From a virus, in the IMG/VR virus record IMGVR_UViG_3300032006_000035, positions 1 through 35,150 of that record: 35,150 bases of DNA, one strand, 5' to 3'. A model generated the notes under the pieces. It searched no databases. It worked only from the letters and a program-made list of their open reading frames with translations, and was not told the origin of the DNA. Shown one piece after another: positions 19,241 through 28,595 of this stretch (position 1 is its first letter; the number at the start of each line of letters is the position of its first letter). The translations under genes and the position numbers were made by a program.

Positions 19241-21152
19241 AACACGCGACGAACAGGAAAAACTGTACGGAACTGCCCTGTATTGGCAGCGTGAACTGGA
19301 TCAGGCCAGCGAATTTGAGCGTGATTGGCGTGAACGCGGCATCCGTGTTGTGGAGCGTTACCGTGATGAGCGTGACACAGGCGTTGTCGGGCCGCTGACA
19401 CACCGTTTTAATATTCTCTGGGCGAATACTGAAACACTTAAAAGCGCATTATTTGCGCGGATGGCCCAGCCAGATGTCCGCCGCAGGTTCCATGATGGAG
19501 ATACATCAGCGCGACAGGTTGCTATTGTACTGGAACGGGCGCTGCATTACGGAATAGATGTCTATGATTCGGAACTTCCTATCCGTGCTGCGTTGGAAGA
19601 TTATCTTTTGCCGGGGCGTGGCGTTGTATGGGTAATCTATGAGCCAATAATCGTAAAAGAAAAGACAAAAATCGAAATCAAAGGCGAAGATGTAGACATT
19701 CTGGAAGAAGAAGAGATCGAGCGCCTTGGCGATCAGCGTTGCCGCTTTGAATACGTCCACTGGCAGGATTACCGGGAAAGTCCAAGCCGCAGGCCGGAAG
19801 ATGTGACATGGCGGGCGCGGCGGCACCTGTTCACACGCGAGGAACTTGTCGGGCGCGGGTTTGATCATGCCGAAGATGTACCGCTGAACTGGATGCCGGA
19901 ACGTGCGGATGATGCAGATATAGATGAAATATACAACCGCGCTGAAGTTTGGGAAATCTGGGATAAGGTAAAGCGCCGACGCCTGTATGTGGCAACAGGA
20001 TATAAAGACGTATTAGCAGACGATGACGATCCCTACACGCTGGAAAATTTCTTTCCCTGCCCGACACCGTTGCTGGCGGTACGCACAAACAATACGTCAA
20101 TTCCTGTGCCGGAGTTCACGTTGTATCAGGATCAGGCGGACGAGCTGGATCGTGTAACAAGCCGTATCACGACATTAATAGAAGGCTTGAAGCGCCGTGG
20201 CGTCTACGACTCAAGCATTCCTGAGTTGGCACACCTCGCAAACGCAACGGACAACGAGTTTGTCCCTAGCGATAACTTTGCCAATTTAGCGCAAAAAGGC
20301 GGCCTGAACGGAGCATTCCAGACTGAAGACATTTCAGCAATCACACAGGTTCTGGCTGGCCTTTACAACCAGCGCGGACAGGTTCTCCAGACTATCTACG
20401 AAATAACAGGAATTTCGGACATTATTCGCGGCGGCGGCACAAAAGCCAGCGAAAGCGCCACGGCACAGCAGCTTAAAGCCCAGTACGGCTCCATGCGGTT
20501 ACGGTTACGGCAGGACGATATTCAAAAATACATACGCGATTTGTTCCGTATTAAGGCTGAACTTATTGCTGAAAACTACGAGCCGGACGTTCTGGAACGC
20601 ATTACAGGTATATCTATCAACGATGAAATGATTGAAATCATGCGTAACGACAAGTTACGCAGTTATCAGATCGATGTTGAAACAGACAGCACGGTATTCG
20701 CTGACGAAGAACAGATTAAGCGCACCCGCATAGAATTCGCGAACGTAATGGGCGGTTATTTAGTGCAGGCAATCGAAGCAACACGGGCCGCGCCGGAGCT
20801 GACGCCGATAGCGTTTGAAATACTTAAATTTGTTTCTGGCGCTTGGAAAGTCGGTAGGCAATTTGAAGATGTAATTGATGAAACAGAAGCCGCAGTTATG
20901 CAGCAGCTTCAAGCAGCCCAGCAGCAGCCGCAGGTATCGCCAGAAGAGCGTATCGCACAGCAGCGCATAGCGGCTGAACTTGAGCGCGAGAAGCTCAAGC
21001 AGGAAGGCAAGCTGGCTGATATATCCTCCAGAGAACGAACAAAATCGGTGGAGATAGAGGAAGAAAGCCGCGCCTCCAGTGAGCGCGTCCGCAGCAAGGA
21101 AGACTTGGCGCTTCTTGAGGCTGAGTTGAAAATGGCGGAACAGCAGCGATGA
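19233..21152 (+). CDS. Portal protein
   Basis: This 639-residue protein has the length, position and composition of a podovirus portal. Its N-terminus ([20 protein letters not shown]) is followed by [20 protein letters not shown] and a [16 protein letters not shown] segment. [20 protein letters not shown] at about 295-315 precedes the stem, and [17 protein letters not shown] and [20 protein letters not shown] lie further on. The C-terminus (from about 545) is a Gln/Glu-rich coiled coil that could form a barrel. It makes the ring through which DNA is packaged and to which the tail adaptor binds. Confidence 0.85.
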   Translation: MAETRDEQEKLYGTALYWQRELDQASEFERDWRERGIRVVERYRDERDTGVVGPLTHRFNILWANTETLKSALFARMAQPDVRRRFHDGDTSARQVAIVLERALHYGIDVYDSELPIRAALEDYLLPGRGVVWVIYEPIIVKEKTKIEIKGEDVDILEEEEIERLGDQRCRFEYVHWQDYRESPSRRPEDVTWRARRHLFTREELVGRGFDHAEDVPLNWMPERADDADIDEIYNRAEVWEIWDKVKRRRLYVATGYKDVLADDDDPYTLENFFPCPTPLLAVRTNNTSIPVPEFTLYQDQADELDRVTSRITTLIEGLKRRGVYDSSIPELAHLANATDNEFVPSDNFANLAQKGGLNGAFQTEDISAITQVLAGLYNQRGQVLQTIYEITGISDIIRGGGTKASESATAQQLKAQYGSMRLRLRQDDIQKYIRDLFRIKAELIAENYEPDVLERITGISINDEMIEIMRNDKLRSYQIDVETDSTVFADEEQIKRTRIEFANVMGGYLVQAIEATRAAPELTPIAFEILKFVSGAWKVGRQFEDVIDETEAAVMQQLQAAQQQPQVSPEERIAQQRIAAELEREKLKQEGKLADISSRERTKSVEIEEESRASSERVRSKEDLALLEAELKMAEQQR

Positions 21153-21418
21153 ACTCTGAATACCGTAGAAACTATGACGCCATTAAATGGACGCCGCAAA
21201 AGGCCGGTAAAAAGGCCGGGAAAGCCTTTAACAGAGCCGCGTACAGCATAATGAAAGATATAGAGCCGTTTAAAAGTCCAATAGACGGTTCTTATGTTAC
21301 AAGCAGATCAGAATTGCGCGAACACGAAAAGAGACATAATGTTCGCCAGATTGGTAATGACTGGGCGGGAAGTGAGCGCCCTTCAAACTGGGATACGATT
21401 AAAAATGTCAATAACTGA
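21149..21418 (+). CDS. Small conserved head-region protein
   Basis: This 89-residue basic protein contains MKDIEPFKSPIDGSYVTSRS followed by LREHEKRHNVRQIGNDW. Short phage proteins with this IKP.KS..DG..I.SR...REH...HN..E.GN pattern are typically found next to portal and scaffold genes. The function is unknown. The start overlaps the portal stop (ATGA) and the end overlaps the scaffold start. Confidence 0.7.
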   Translation: MNSEYRRNYDAIKWTPQKAGKKAGKAFNRAAYSIMKDIEPFKSPIDGSYVTSRSELREHEKRHNVRQIGNDWAGSERPSNWDTIKNVNN

Positions 21419-22505
21419 GACTAGCACCCCGGAAGCGGGGCCAGCGTCAGAAGCAACGACACTTGATGGCGTTCTTGAAAGCGTTATCGGTGTCAAAGGA
21501 GAGTTCAGTGACGGCGATGCTGAACCCACTTCTGAAAATCCAAAAGCTATCGCCGGAGAAACCAGCGCGGAAGAAGTCGAAGTCGCAACAGACGACTCAT
21601 CAGACGATGCCGCCGAGGGCCATGAAGCAAGCGAAGACGAAGCCACTCCCGAAACAGACATACCGGAGTCTGAAGGGGAGCCAGCGCCGGATGCTTTGGC
21701 TGCACCGAAAACATGGCCTGCTGAACAACGCGAAGCGTTCGAGCAGTTACCCGATGAGCAGAGAGATTTTATGCTTCAGAGGGAGAACGAGCGTGATGCG
21801 GCGTTCACTCGCAAGACGACTGAACTGGCAGAGCAGCGAAAACAGGTAGAAGGCTTACAGGGCGTTCTGGCACCGTACAAACAGCAGATGCAGGCTCACG
21901 GGATTAGCGAGGCCGAATATATCTCGCGTCTTATGAGTTATGACAATGCACTACGGCAGAACCCGCAGGCCGCTATCGCACACCTCGCCCAGCACTACGG
22001 AGTTCAGTTACCGTCAGGCGATTCGGGCGCGGATTATGTAGAGGACTATTCTACGGATTCGCATACACAGCAACTGCAACAACAACTGGCCCAGACGCAA
22101 CAGCAAGTTAATATGTTGGCACAGTCGCAGCATCAGGATCGTTACAAACAACTTGAGGATCAGGTTAGCTTATTCGCAAACGAAAAGTCTGCGGATGGAA
22201 GCCTAAAACGTCCTCATTTTGATAAGTTGCGTGAACGGATGTCGCGGCTCGTAACTGCCGGAGAGACGCAAGACTTGCAGACGGCATACGATATGGCGCT
22301 TCGCCTTGATGACGATCTCTACAAAGAGACGCTGGAAAGCGAGCGTGCAGCCGTAAGCAGGAAAGAAGAGGCAAAGAGGAAGGCGGCTGTCGATAAAGCC
22401 AAAAAGACTCGGCCTACTCAGTCAACGGCACCTCCCAAGGGTGCGGTTATGGCAAGCGGACTTGACGACATTCTGCGCGATACAATTAACACTGCCAGAA
22501 CGTGA
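21405..22505 (+). CDS. Scaffolding-like head assembly protein
   Basis: This is 366 residues from the ATG at 21405. The N-terminal 115 residues are acidic and disordered (E, D, S, T, A). WPAEQREAFEQLPDEQRDFM starts a long helical region with heptads and Gln-rich stretches. The basic C-terminus (KAKKTRPTQSTAPPKG, then LDDILRDTINTA) resembles the capsid-binding tail of scaffolds. It lies between portal and capsid genes. It should guide prohead assembly and leave before or during packaging. Longer starts at 21294 are in-frame extensions through the neighbouring gene. Confidence 0.78.
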   Translation: MSITETSTPEAGPASEATTLDGVLESVIGVKGEFSDGDAEPTSENPKAIAGETSAEEVEVATDDSSDDAAEGHEASEDEATPETDIPESEGEPAPDALAAPKTWPAEQREAFEQLPDEQRDFMLQRENERDAAFTRKTTELAEQRKQVEGLQGVLAPYKQQMQAHGISEAEYISRLMSYDNALRQNPQAAIAHLAQHYGVQLPSGDSGADYVEDYSTDSHTQQLQQQLAQTQQQVNMLAQSQHQDRYKQLEDQVSLFANEKSADGSLKRPHFDKLRERMSRLVTAGETQDLQTAYDMALRLDDDLYKETLESERAAVSRKEEAKRKAAVDKAKKTRPTQSTAPPKGAVMASGLDDILRDTINTART

Positions 22506-22516
22506 GGGTTACTGTT

Positions 22517-22538
22517 GTTGCCCCATGATGGGAGCAAC
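22517..22538 (+). promoter_or_regulatory. Hairpin over the capsid-gene ribosome site
   Basis: GTTGC and GCAAC together with CCC and GGG form an 8-bp stem with one bulged A around ATGAT. The GGGAG that serves as ribosome site for the capsid gene (ATG 22543) lies in the right arm. It may tune translation of the most abundant protein. Confidence 0.45.
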
Positions 22539-22542
22539 TTAA

Positions 22543-23499
22543 ATGGCTGCATCTCCAAATAGTACGTATACGGAGATTGTAACCACTACGCTTGCTGGTT
22601 ACTCCAAGACGATGGCCGACAACGTGACGAACAACAATGCGTTGCTTCGCCACATTGACTCGAACGGGAACAAATCCCCCGCGACAGGCCGAACCATCGT
22701 ACAGGAGCTTGAGTACGCTACGAACTCGACAACCAAGTGGTATTCGGGTTACGAGGTGCTTGATACTTCAACCAGTAACGTGTTCACCGCTGCCGAGTTT
22801 AATTACAAGCAGTTGGCGGGCAATGTGGTTATTTCAGGACTTGAGCAAGTCGAGAACTCCGGCCCGGAGCAGATTTTCAATCTTCTCAAAAGCCGGATTC
22901 GGAACCTTGAGAAATCGCTCAAGAACACGATGGCGACTGCGCTTTATGCAGACGGCACCGGAACTGATTCCAAGGAACTTGGCGGGCTGCAATTGATTGT
23001 CCCCGGCACCGTAGGCAATACGGTTGGCGGCATCAATTCCACCACCTATTCGTTCTGGCAGAATCAGGTGTATGACTTCTCAACAGAGGGGGCAAGCGCT
23101 TCCGCAACCACAATCCAGACGGCCATGAATACTCTTTGGCTTGCCTGTATCCGTGGCGCGGATCGTCCTGACGTGATTGTCGGTGATACCAATTACTTTG
23201 GTTTCTACTGGTCGTCGCTTCAGTCGAACCAGCGGTTCACGTCTGACGAGTCGGCATCGGCAGGATTTATGAACCTTATGTTCATGGATGCGCCGGTGTA
23301 TTACGACGATCAGTGCCCATCGAACAAGATGTACATGCTCAACACGGATTATCTCTTTCTGCGTTATGCGGAAGGCCGTGAGTTCGTGCCTCTTGGTGAG
23401 AAGGCTTCCGTAAATCAGGATGCACTTGTCATGCCTGTTGCTTGGGCCGGTAATATGGCCGTCAGCAACCGTGCGCGACAAGGTATCATCCAAGCCTAG
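22543..23499 (+). CDS. Major capsid protein
   Basis: This 318-residue protein lies between scaffold and a small decoration-like gene and has the composition of an HK97-fold phage coat. Segments include YTEIVTTTLAGYSKTMADNV, TNNNALLRHI near the start, an E-loop-like ATNSTTKWYSGYEVLDT, then RNLEKSLKNTMATALYADGT and PDVIVGDTNYFGFYWSSLQ. MFMDAPVYYDDQCPSNKMYM and LFLRYAEGREFVPLGEKA lie toward the C-terminus. A translation-control hairpin covers its ribosome site. Confidence 0.85.
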   Translation: MAASPNSTYTEIVTTTLAGYSKTMADNVTNNNALLRHIDSNGNKSPATGRTIVQELEYATNSTTKWYSGYEVLDTSTSNVFTAAEFNYKQLAGNVVISGLEQVENSGPEQIFNLLKSRIRNLEKSLKNTMATALYADGTGTDSKELGGLQLIVPGTVGNTVGGINSTTYSFWQNQVYDFSTEGASASATTIQTAMNTLWLACIRGADRPDVIVGDTNYFGFYWSSLQSNQRFTSDESASAGFMNLMFMDAPVYYDDQCPSNKMYMLNTDYLFLRYAEGREFVPLGEKASVNQDALVMPVAWAGNMAVSNRARQGIIQA

Positions 23500-23511
23500 T
23501 AGGAGGAGCGA

Positions 23512-23982
23512 ATGGCATACACAACTCAAAGTGCTGTTGGCATTGACTTCGACGGCGGTACGGAATCAACACCCTCTCAGGCTATTGGAACCCGGATGAT
23601 GGGAACCGATAGCTCGACTTGGCTTTACATCACGGCTGGTTCTGCAATCGCGCAGTACGATGTCGTAGCTGTAACTGAAGCCTTTTCGGGTGTTCCATGC
23701 ACAAAGGCTTTGATTGATGACGGACACATCGTTGGTGTGGCCCCGGAAGCAATCAGTTCCGGCGAGTATGGCTGGGTTCAGCTAACGGGTGTTGTCACGA
23801 TGAACGTGCTGGCATCCTGTGCTGCCGACGTTACCTTGTATTCGTCTGCAACCGCTGGTTCGCTTGACGATACGTCAACTTCGCAAACGGCAGTAAACGG
23901 CTTGTTTCTGACAACTGCTCGTGGTGGAACCGCCGGTTCTGCTGCGGGGTTGGGAACATGGCCTATGTCGGCTGCGATCTAA
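23512..23982 (+). CDS. Capsid decoration-like protein
   Basis: This 156-residue, beta-rich, Thr/Ser/Gly-rich protein with few charges (SSTWLYITAGSAIAQYDVVA, GVAPEAISSGEYGWVQLTGV, DVTLYSSATAG) resembles small phage head proteins of the DUF2190 or cement type. The ribosome site is a strong AGGAGGAG. It directly follows the capsid gene and precedes a strong hairpin, as expected of a highly expressed structural pair. Confidence 0.65.
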   Translation: MAYTTQSAVGIDFDGGTESTPSQAIGTRMMGTDSSTWLYITAGSAIAQYDVVAVTEAFSGVPCTKALIDDGHIVGVAPEAISSGEYGWVQLTGVVTMNVLASCAADVTLYSSATAGSLDDTSTSQTAVNGLFLTTARGGTAGSAAGLGTWPMSAAI

Positions 23983-23993
23983 CCGAGAAGGGA

Positions 23994-24019
23994 GTGCGGG
24001 GGCTTCAAAACCCCCGCAC
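23994..24019 (+). terminator. 9-bp GC hairpin after the capsid/decoration genes
   Basis: GTGCGGGGG (23994-24002) pairs perfectly with CCCCCGCAC (24011-24019) around CTTCAAAA. No U run follows, so it is more likely a partial terminator or a 3' stabiliser for the capsid message than a full stop. Confidence 0.5.
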
Positions 24020-24027
24020 AACTGCTT

Positions 24028-24435
24028 ATGGGTAATATCAGGATAGAGTTTCTGCCAAGCGAAGACGGCAAGCCCGATCTCGTAGAGATACGGCGCGTCG
24101 GTGATCCGAATACCGTTCTCTATAAAGTAACGGAAAAGGTTGAATGGCTGGCGGAGCATTTTCCTGCCGAACTTGCCGCTTATGAAAAAAGTGGCGGAAA
24201 AGTGTCAGCGGCCAATATTAAGCCGCAGGGCACTGAATTAACGGTACTGAAGGGTGTCGGGCCACGCAGGGCGCAAACACTAATAAATCGCGAAGTGGCA
24301 ACGGTTGAACAGCTATCAGAACTGTCTGATGCAAGCGTCAGCAGTCTCGGTGCAGGAACTGTTGATTTGCGTAAACTGGCCCGTGATTATTTAGCCGATC
24401 AAGCCGGTATTAAACCAAGGCAGACAGTTGGATGA
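24028..24435 (+). CDS. Helix-hairpin-helix head/tail-region protein
   Basis: This is a 135-residue protein. The first half (GNIRIEFLPSEDGKPDLVEI, VTEKVEWLAEHFPAEL) is not recognised. The second half has LTVLKGVGPRRAQTLINREV, TVEQLSELSDASVSSLG, a helix-hairpin-helix repeat of the kind that binds DNA without sequence preference. It lies between the decoration and adaptor genes and overlaps the adaptor by 4 bp. It could bind DNA at the head completion stage (inference). No ribosome site is seen; the hairpin lies just before the start. Confidence 0.65.
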   Translation: MGNIRIEFLPSEDGKPDLVEIRRVGDPNTVLYKVTEKVEWLAEHFPAELAAYEKSGGKVSAANIKPQGTELTVLKGVGPRRAQTLINREVATVEQLSELSDASVSSLGAGTVDLRKLARDYLADQAGIKPRQTVG

Positions 24436-25139
24436 CGCTACTCACGATTTGCCAAGACGCCGCTAAAATCATCGGGATAACTGCGCCTGATGCCGTGACT
24501 GCATCAACAGATACGTCTGTTATCCAGCTCGAAGCGTGTGCAAATCAGGAAGGCCGCGCACAGGTGCAGCGGTACAAATGGGAAGTCTTAATCAAAGAAG
24601 GAAGCCACACAACCCTTGCTGCTGAAAGTCAGGGTACGATGGTTTCCATTGCCAGCGACTTCGGGCGCTTCAGCAATAATACGATGTGGAACCGTACAAC
24701 GGACAGAACCTATTACGGGCCAATCACCGGCTCCGAATGGCAGCGTATTCTGGCTGTCGTCAGTGGCGGCATCACCAATTATTTCCGTATTCGTGGCGGG
24801 TTGCTGCTTATGCATCCGACGCCCACGGCAGGGCAGTCCGTCAAGTTCGAGTATATATCAAAGAACTGGGTGGATACGTCCGGTGGCTCAACGGCCAATG
24901 CGGATAAATTCACGGGCGATTCGCAGACAACCGTTCTTGAAGAGGAACTTGTTGTTCTGGGTGTCGTCTGGCGTTTTCTGAAAATAAAAGGACTGCCGTT
25001 CCAGCAGCAGTTCATGGAATATCAGGCCCGTGTGGAAGAATACAGTGGGCATGATGGAGCGAAGCCTATTCTGCGTATGGGTGGCCCAAGCAGGGCTATC
25101 CTTGCACTTAACGAGCCGGAAGGTAACTACGGCTTATAA
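24432..25139 (+). CDS. Head-tail adaptor (tubular A/gp4-like)
   Basis: This 235-residue protein starts MTLLTICQDAAKIIGITAPD, then LEACANQEGRAQVQRYKWEVLIKE, followed by a beta-rich middle, VLEEELVVLGVVWRFLKIKG and LPFQQQFMEYQARVEEY. This is the build of adaptor proteins below the portal of P22-like and other podoviruses. It connects the portal to the nozzle encoded downstream. Confidence 0.75.
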   Translation: MTLLTICQDAAKIIGITAPDAVTASTDTSVIQLEACANQEGRAQVQRYKWEVLIKEGSHTTLAAESQGTMVSIASDFGRFSNNTMWNRTTDRTYYGPITGSEWQRILAVVSGGITNYFRIRGGLLLMHPTPTAGQSVKFEYISKNWVDTSGGSTANADKFTGDSQTTVLEEELVVLGVVWRFLKIKGLPFQQQFMEYQARVEEYSGHDGAKPILRMGGPSRAILALNEPEGNYGL

Positions 25140-25150
25140 AGGAGATTGAA

Positions 25151-25258
25151 ATGCCGCAAGGAGCAGGAACATATGGCAGCCAAGTAGGCCGCCCACCAAA
25201 ACCATCTAATACGAAAAAGACTAAACCAGCATGTACTCTGGGTGGCCCTTCTAAATAA
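25151..25258 (+). CDS. 35-residue small phage protein
   Basis: This short gene is preceded by AAGGAGATTGAA. It reads MPQGAGTYGSQVGRPPKPSN, then a basic tail with one Cys. Tiny proteins with the opening MP.G.GTYGS..GRPPK are found at the same place, between adaptor and tail genes, in many phages. The function is unknown; it may be a small virion part or DNA-binding peptide. Confidence 0.72.
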   Translation: MPQGAGTYGSQVGRPPKPSNTKKTKPACTLGGPSK

Positions 25259-25267
25259 GGCGATTAA

Positions 25268-26728
25268 ATGCAGCGTGATTTATACGGCGAACTGCTCTCA
25301 CGGGCGCTGAACAGAGGCGCACCGCAAGGGCATTTTGCTGCATATATCACACCGCAGGAAGGCGGTGCCTTACGCGCTATGGGCGGGGGCGTCGCTCCCG
25401 GCGGGGGGCAGTATATGGCGAACGGCATTCCCAGCTTTCAGGAGATGGGCGGGGTTGATCCGGGCATAGCTGATCCAACAGGCCCGACTGGTGGCTATGG
25501 CTCCGCTGGTTTTGAGATGGGATTTACCGATCCTAGCCTTCCGGGTTATTTGGGTAATACGGGCGTGTCACAAGCAGATGTAGATGCGGCAGAGCAGGCT
25601 ATGGGGTTGGAAAACCCGCTGGGGAGAGCAGAACGTGCTGAAATGGCGCGGCAAATGGCGGCTGCTCGAATGGCCGAGGTGGATAGACGAAGCGCTCCTG
25701 TCACAGTTCAGGCTTTGCCAGCGGTGTCTCCAACGGTACAGGCCGGAATAAATGTAGCTAGAGCCGTGCAAGCTGGTATGCCACCCGCGCAGCAAGCAGT
25801 CGAAGACGATTATGGTGTGCCAACGGAATATGGCGTAACTCCATCAGGTTACAACGAGCGCGGCGATTTTGTTGGGTATGTTGACGACGCTTTCACGGGA
25901 ACTGGTGATAGGACATCTCGTAACAATCCAGCAACCGACGCCTTTGGGCGCGAGCCGGGGAATGTAGATCAATATGGATTTGTTACTGAACAGGGAGCAA
26001 GAAACGCGCAAAACAATCAAAGCGAAGGCGGTTTAGGATACATGAGCCCCGGCGCAATGAGCGTCCAAGCGGGAATGTCTTTTGCTGATTTAGCTGCTAT
26101 CAACAGCCTTAGCAGAGATGGGGGATACTCAGTTAACGCAACCAACCCAGATGCACACGATTTGGAAGTAAGTTTCCTTAACGCCCGATACAATCCCAAC
26201 TTTGCAAATGCTGTTTACGGAATTGGTGGACTTGTAAGCCCTTCATTTATGATGGGCGTAAACGCAATCAACGCCAGAAGCCCTCACGCGCAATACGAAG
26301 GTTATGAATCGCCGGGGTTCGGCAACATACTGGGGCAGGCAGCGCGGGGCATCGGGCTGGGAGGAGTTGTTGACGCCGTGGGTAATGTCCGCAGCGAAAT
26401 AGGTGAGGTACTTTCTGGCATTACTGATCCAATTACGGGCGCAATCGGAAGAGCAGGAACAGCGATAGGTGAAGAAATAAGCGGTGCGTTTTCCCCAGTA
26501 ACAGACTTTTTTGGAGATAGGCCAGCTCCTGAACAGGGGCCGAGCATTCCACAAGACGGGGGCAATCAAGAGGTATTTGTTCCACCGCAACCCGCGCCTG
26601 TGACAGAGCCGTTTGTTTCGGATGATGCGGATGATGCGGAAAGGCAGTTTGCAGAAATACCGCCGGATATTCTGGCTAGGATACTGGCGACTGAACGGTT
26701 TGGCCGACAGAGGGTAGGATTAGCATAA
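25268..26728 (+). CDS. Gly/Ala-rich virion protein, probable tail or ejection protein
   Basis: In this 486-residue protein, the first 60 residues (PQGHFAAYITPQEGGALRAM, GGGQYMANGIPSF) follow the FIAYINP.EA..L...GG pattern of uncharacterised phage virion proteins. The rest is low in complexity, rich in Gly, Ala, Pro and Asn, with helical patches (AEQAMGLENPLGRAERAEMA, about 107-126) and an amphipathic C-terminal region. It is in the tail operon between adaptor and nozzle, so a virion role is likely although no domain is known. Confidence 0.6.
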   Translation: MQRDLYGELLSRALNRGAPQGHFAAYITPQEGGALRAMGGGVAPGGGQYMANGIPSFQEMGGVDPGIADPTGPTGGYGSAGFEMGFTDPSLPGYLGNTGVSQADVDAAEQAMGLENPLGRAERAEMARQMAAARMAEVDRRSAPVTVQALPAVSPTVQAGINVARAVQAGMPPAQQAVEDDYGVPTEYGVTPSGYNERGDFVGYVDDAFTGTGDRTSRNNPATDAFGREPGNVDQYGFVTEQGARNAQNNQSEGGLGYMSPGAMSVQAGMSFADLAAINSLSRDGGYSVNATNPDAHDLEVSFLNARYNPNFANAVYGIGGLVSPSFMMGVNAINARSPHAQYEGYESPGFGNILGQAARGIGLGGVVDAVGNVRSEIGEVLSGITDPITGAIGRAGTAIGEEISGAFSPVTDFFGDRPAPEQGPSIPQDGGNQEVFVPPQPAPVTEPFVSDDADDAERQFAEIPPDILARILATERFGRQRVGLA

Positions 26729-28251
26729 TGGCTACTTCTCCACTCGCCATGACAGGACAGAGCAACGCGGTTCCCGCGCCGATTGGCGGGTTAAATACAC
26801 GCGACTCTGTTGATCTGCTGCCGGAAACAGATGCAATACGTCTCGAAAACTTCTTCCCGGCGCGTTCCCACGTTCAAGTCCGTAACGGATACGACGATCA
26901 TGTAACGGGACTGCCATCCACCGTTCAGAGCCTGATGGTTTATAACAGCGGCACCACAAGCACGATGTTCGCCGCAAGCGGTACTGCTGTTTACAACGTA
27001 ACCAGTGCCGGATCAGTCGGCTCTGCTGTTATTACCAGCCTGTCTAATGCCCAGTTCCAGTGGGTGAATATGACAACATCGGGTGGTTCGTTTCTGTTTA
27101 TCTGTAACGGGGAGGACGCTCCGCGCCACTGGAATGGTTCCGCATGGGCCACGCCAACCCTCGGCAGCATCACCGCTGCCAATGTTATCAATGTCGAAGT
27201 CTACAAGGAGCGTCTGTTCTTCGTCCTGACGGACAGCCTGACATACGGCTATCTGCCTGTTAACAGCGTGGCCGGCACAGTCGCATCTGTAAATCTGGGC
27301 AGCGTATTCAGCAAGGGCGGCAAGCTGATGGCAATCAGCACATGGACACGCGATGGCGGCTCCGGCCCTGATGACAATATCCTGTTCTATACAGATCAGG
27401 GCGAAATCGCCATGTACAGCGGCACCGATCCGTCTGACGCGACAAAGTGGAGCCTTGTCGGTGTTTACACGGTAGGGCGTCCTATCGGACGGCGGTGTAT
27501 GCTTCGCGTTGGTTCGGATTGCTATCTGGTGACAGAGAACGGCCTTCTGCCCATGACACAGGTGCTGGGCACAGGGGAGGCTGCGCCGAACCGTGCTATC
27601 AGCGACAAGATCAGCAACAGCTACAACGACTCAGTTGTAAACTTCAAGGACGTATTCGGGTGGCAGGGTGTTGTCTATCCAAAAGGTGGCTACGCAGCTA
27701 TCAATGTTCCTGACTCTACGGGCGGGGCTTTTATACAGTATGTTGTGAATCTTGATACCGGGGCGTGGGCAAAATTTACCAATCAGGATGCTTATGTCTG
27801 GGCAGTATTTAACAGCGATTTGTACTTTGGCGGAAATACCAAAGTCCACAAGGCTGACAGCGGGACGGACGATGCTGGTTCTGCGATAGAAGCAATAGCC
27901 AAGACAGCGTTTATCTATTTTGGTGGACGCAATGGCCCGAAGCGATTTACTGCTATCCGCCCTGTTATGGCGAGTGACACGGATCTGGAAGTCAGCATCG
28001 GGTTCGATACTGATTTCCGTGACGGCACAACGACATTCACCCCCAGCACAACGTCCAGCATTGCCTCGGCGTGGGATACGGCAACGTGGGATGCTGCAAC
28101 GTGGGGCGCTCCCATCACGACACAGCAGGCATGGTTCAGCGTTGCTGATATCGGATGGAACGCCGCTGTGCGTGTCCGCACCAGTACCAGTCAGCAATCC
28201 GTAAGATGGCTTGCAACCGATGTCCGCTATGAAGTGGGAATGGGCTTATGA
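26728..28251 (+). CDS. Tail nozzle-like protein (gp10/tubular B type)
   Basis: This 507-residue, beta-rich protein contains PAPIGGLNTRDSVDLLPETD and AIRLENFFPARSHVQVRNGY, a recognisable opening of podovirus nozzle and tail hub proteins. Repeated blade-like segments follow (SLMVYNSGTTSTMFAASGTA, FLFICNGEDAPRHWNG, VEVYKERLFFVLTDSL). Near the C-terminus is a WDTATWDAATWG repeat. It forms the lower tube of the short tail. Its start overlaps the last base of the previous stop. Confidence 0.78.
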   Translation: MATSPLAMTGQSNAVPAPIGGLNTRDSVDLLPETDAIRLENFFPARSHVQVRNGYDDHVTGLPSTVQSLMVYNSGTTSTMFAASGTAVYNVTSAGSVGSAVITSLSNAQFQWVNMTTSGGSFLFICNGEDAPRHWNGSAWATPTLGSITAANVINVEVYKERLFFVLTDSLTYGYLPVNSVAGTVASVNLGSVFSKGGKLMAISTWTRDGGSGPDDNILFYTDQGEIAMYSGTDPSDATKWSLVGVYTVGRPIGRRCMLRVGSDCYLVTENGLLPMTQVLGTGEAAPNRAISDKISNSYNDSVVNFKDVFGWQGVVYPKGGYAAINVPDSTGGAFIQYVVNLDTGAWAKFTNQDAYVWAVFNSDLYFGGNTKVHKADSGTDDAGSAIEAIAKTAFIYFGGRNGPKRFTAIRPVMASDTDLEVSIGFDTDFRDGTTTFTPSTTSSIASAWDTATWDAATWGAPITTQQAWFSVADIGWNAAVRVRTSTSQQSVRWLATDVRYEVGMGL

Positions 28252-28595
28252 TCAGCGATTACGTCTGGGAGCTTCTTGCCCCGGCGACGGAAGCATTTGA
28301 AGACGTAGGCCGTGAGGAAGTCGAGCAAGGCTTGGACGAAGGCACGTTTACGTTGTTTGAGGGGCTTGAATCGGCAGCAGTAACGTGTGCTTTTGGCGAT
28401 TCCCTGAGAATAGGACTGGCTGGCGGAAACCTGATAGAGCTGAGACAGATAGAAGAAGAAATCTGCGACTTTGCCAAAGCGCGGAATTTCAGATTCGTCG
28501 AGATTGTTGGACGCCCCGGATGGGAGCGAGAGTTGCCTGACTACAAACGAACAGCGGTGCTTTTAAGAAAGGAGCTAGGCTATGGGCTTCATTAG
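28248..28595 (+). CDS. GNAT-like small protein of the tail operon
   Basis: This 115-residue protein has a C-terminal half (IEEEICDFAKARNFRFVEIV, GRPGWERELPDYKR, TAVLLRKEL) that resembles the end of an acetyltransferase-like fold seen in small phage proteins next to nozzle genes. The acetyl-CoA loop (Q/RxxGxG/A) is not seen, so enzyme activity is doubtful. The start overlaps the nozzle stop (ATGA), and the end overlaps the next gene by 14 bp. Confidence 0.6.
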   Translation: MISDYVWELLAPATEAFEDVGREEVEQGLDEGTFTLFEGLESAAVTCAFGDSLRIGLAGGNLIELRQIEEEICDFAKARNFRFVEIVGRPGWERELPDYKRTAVLLRKELGYGLH

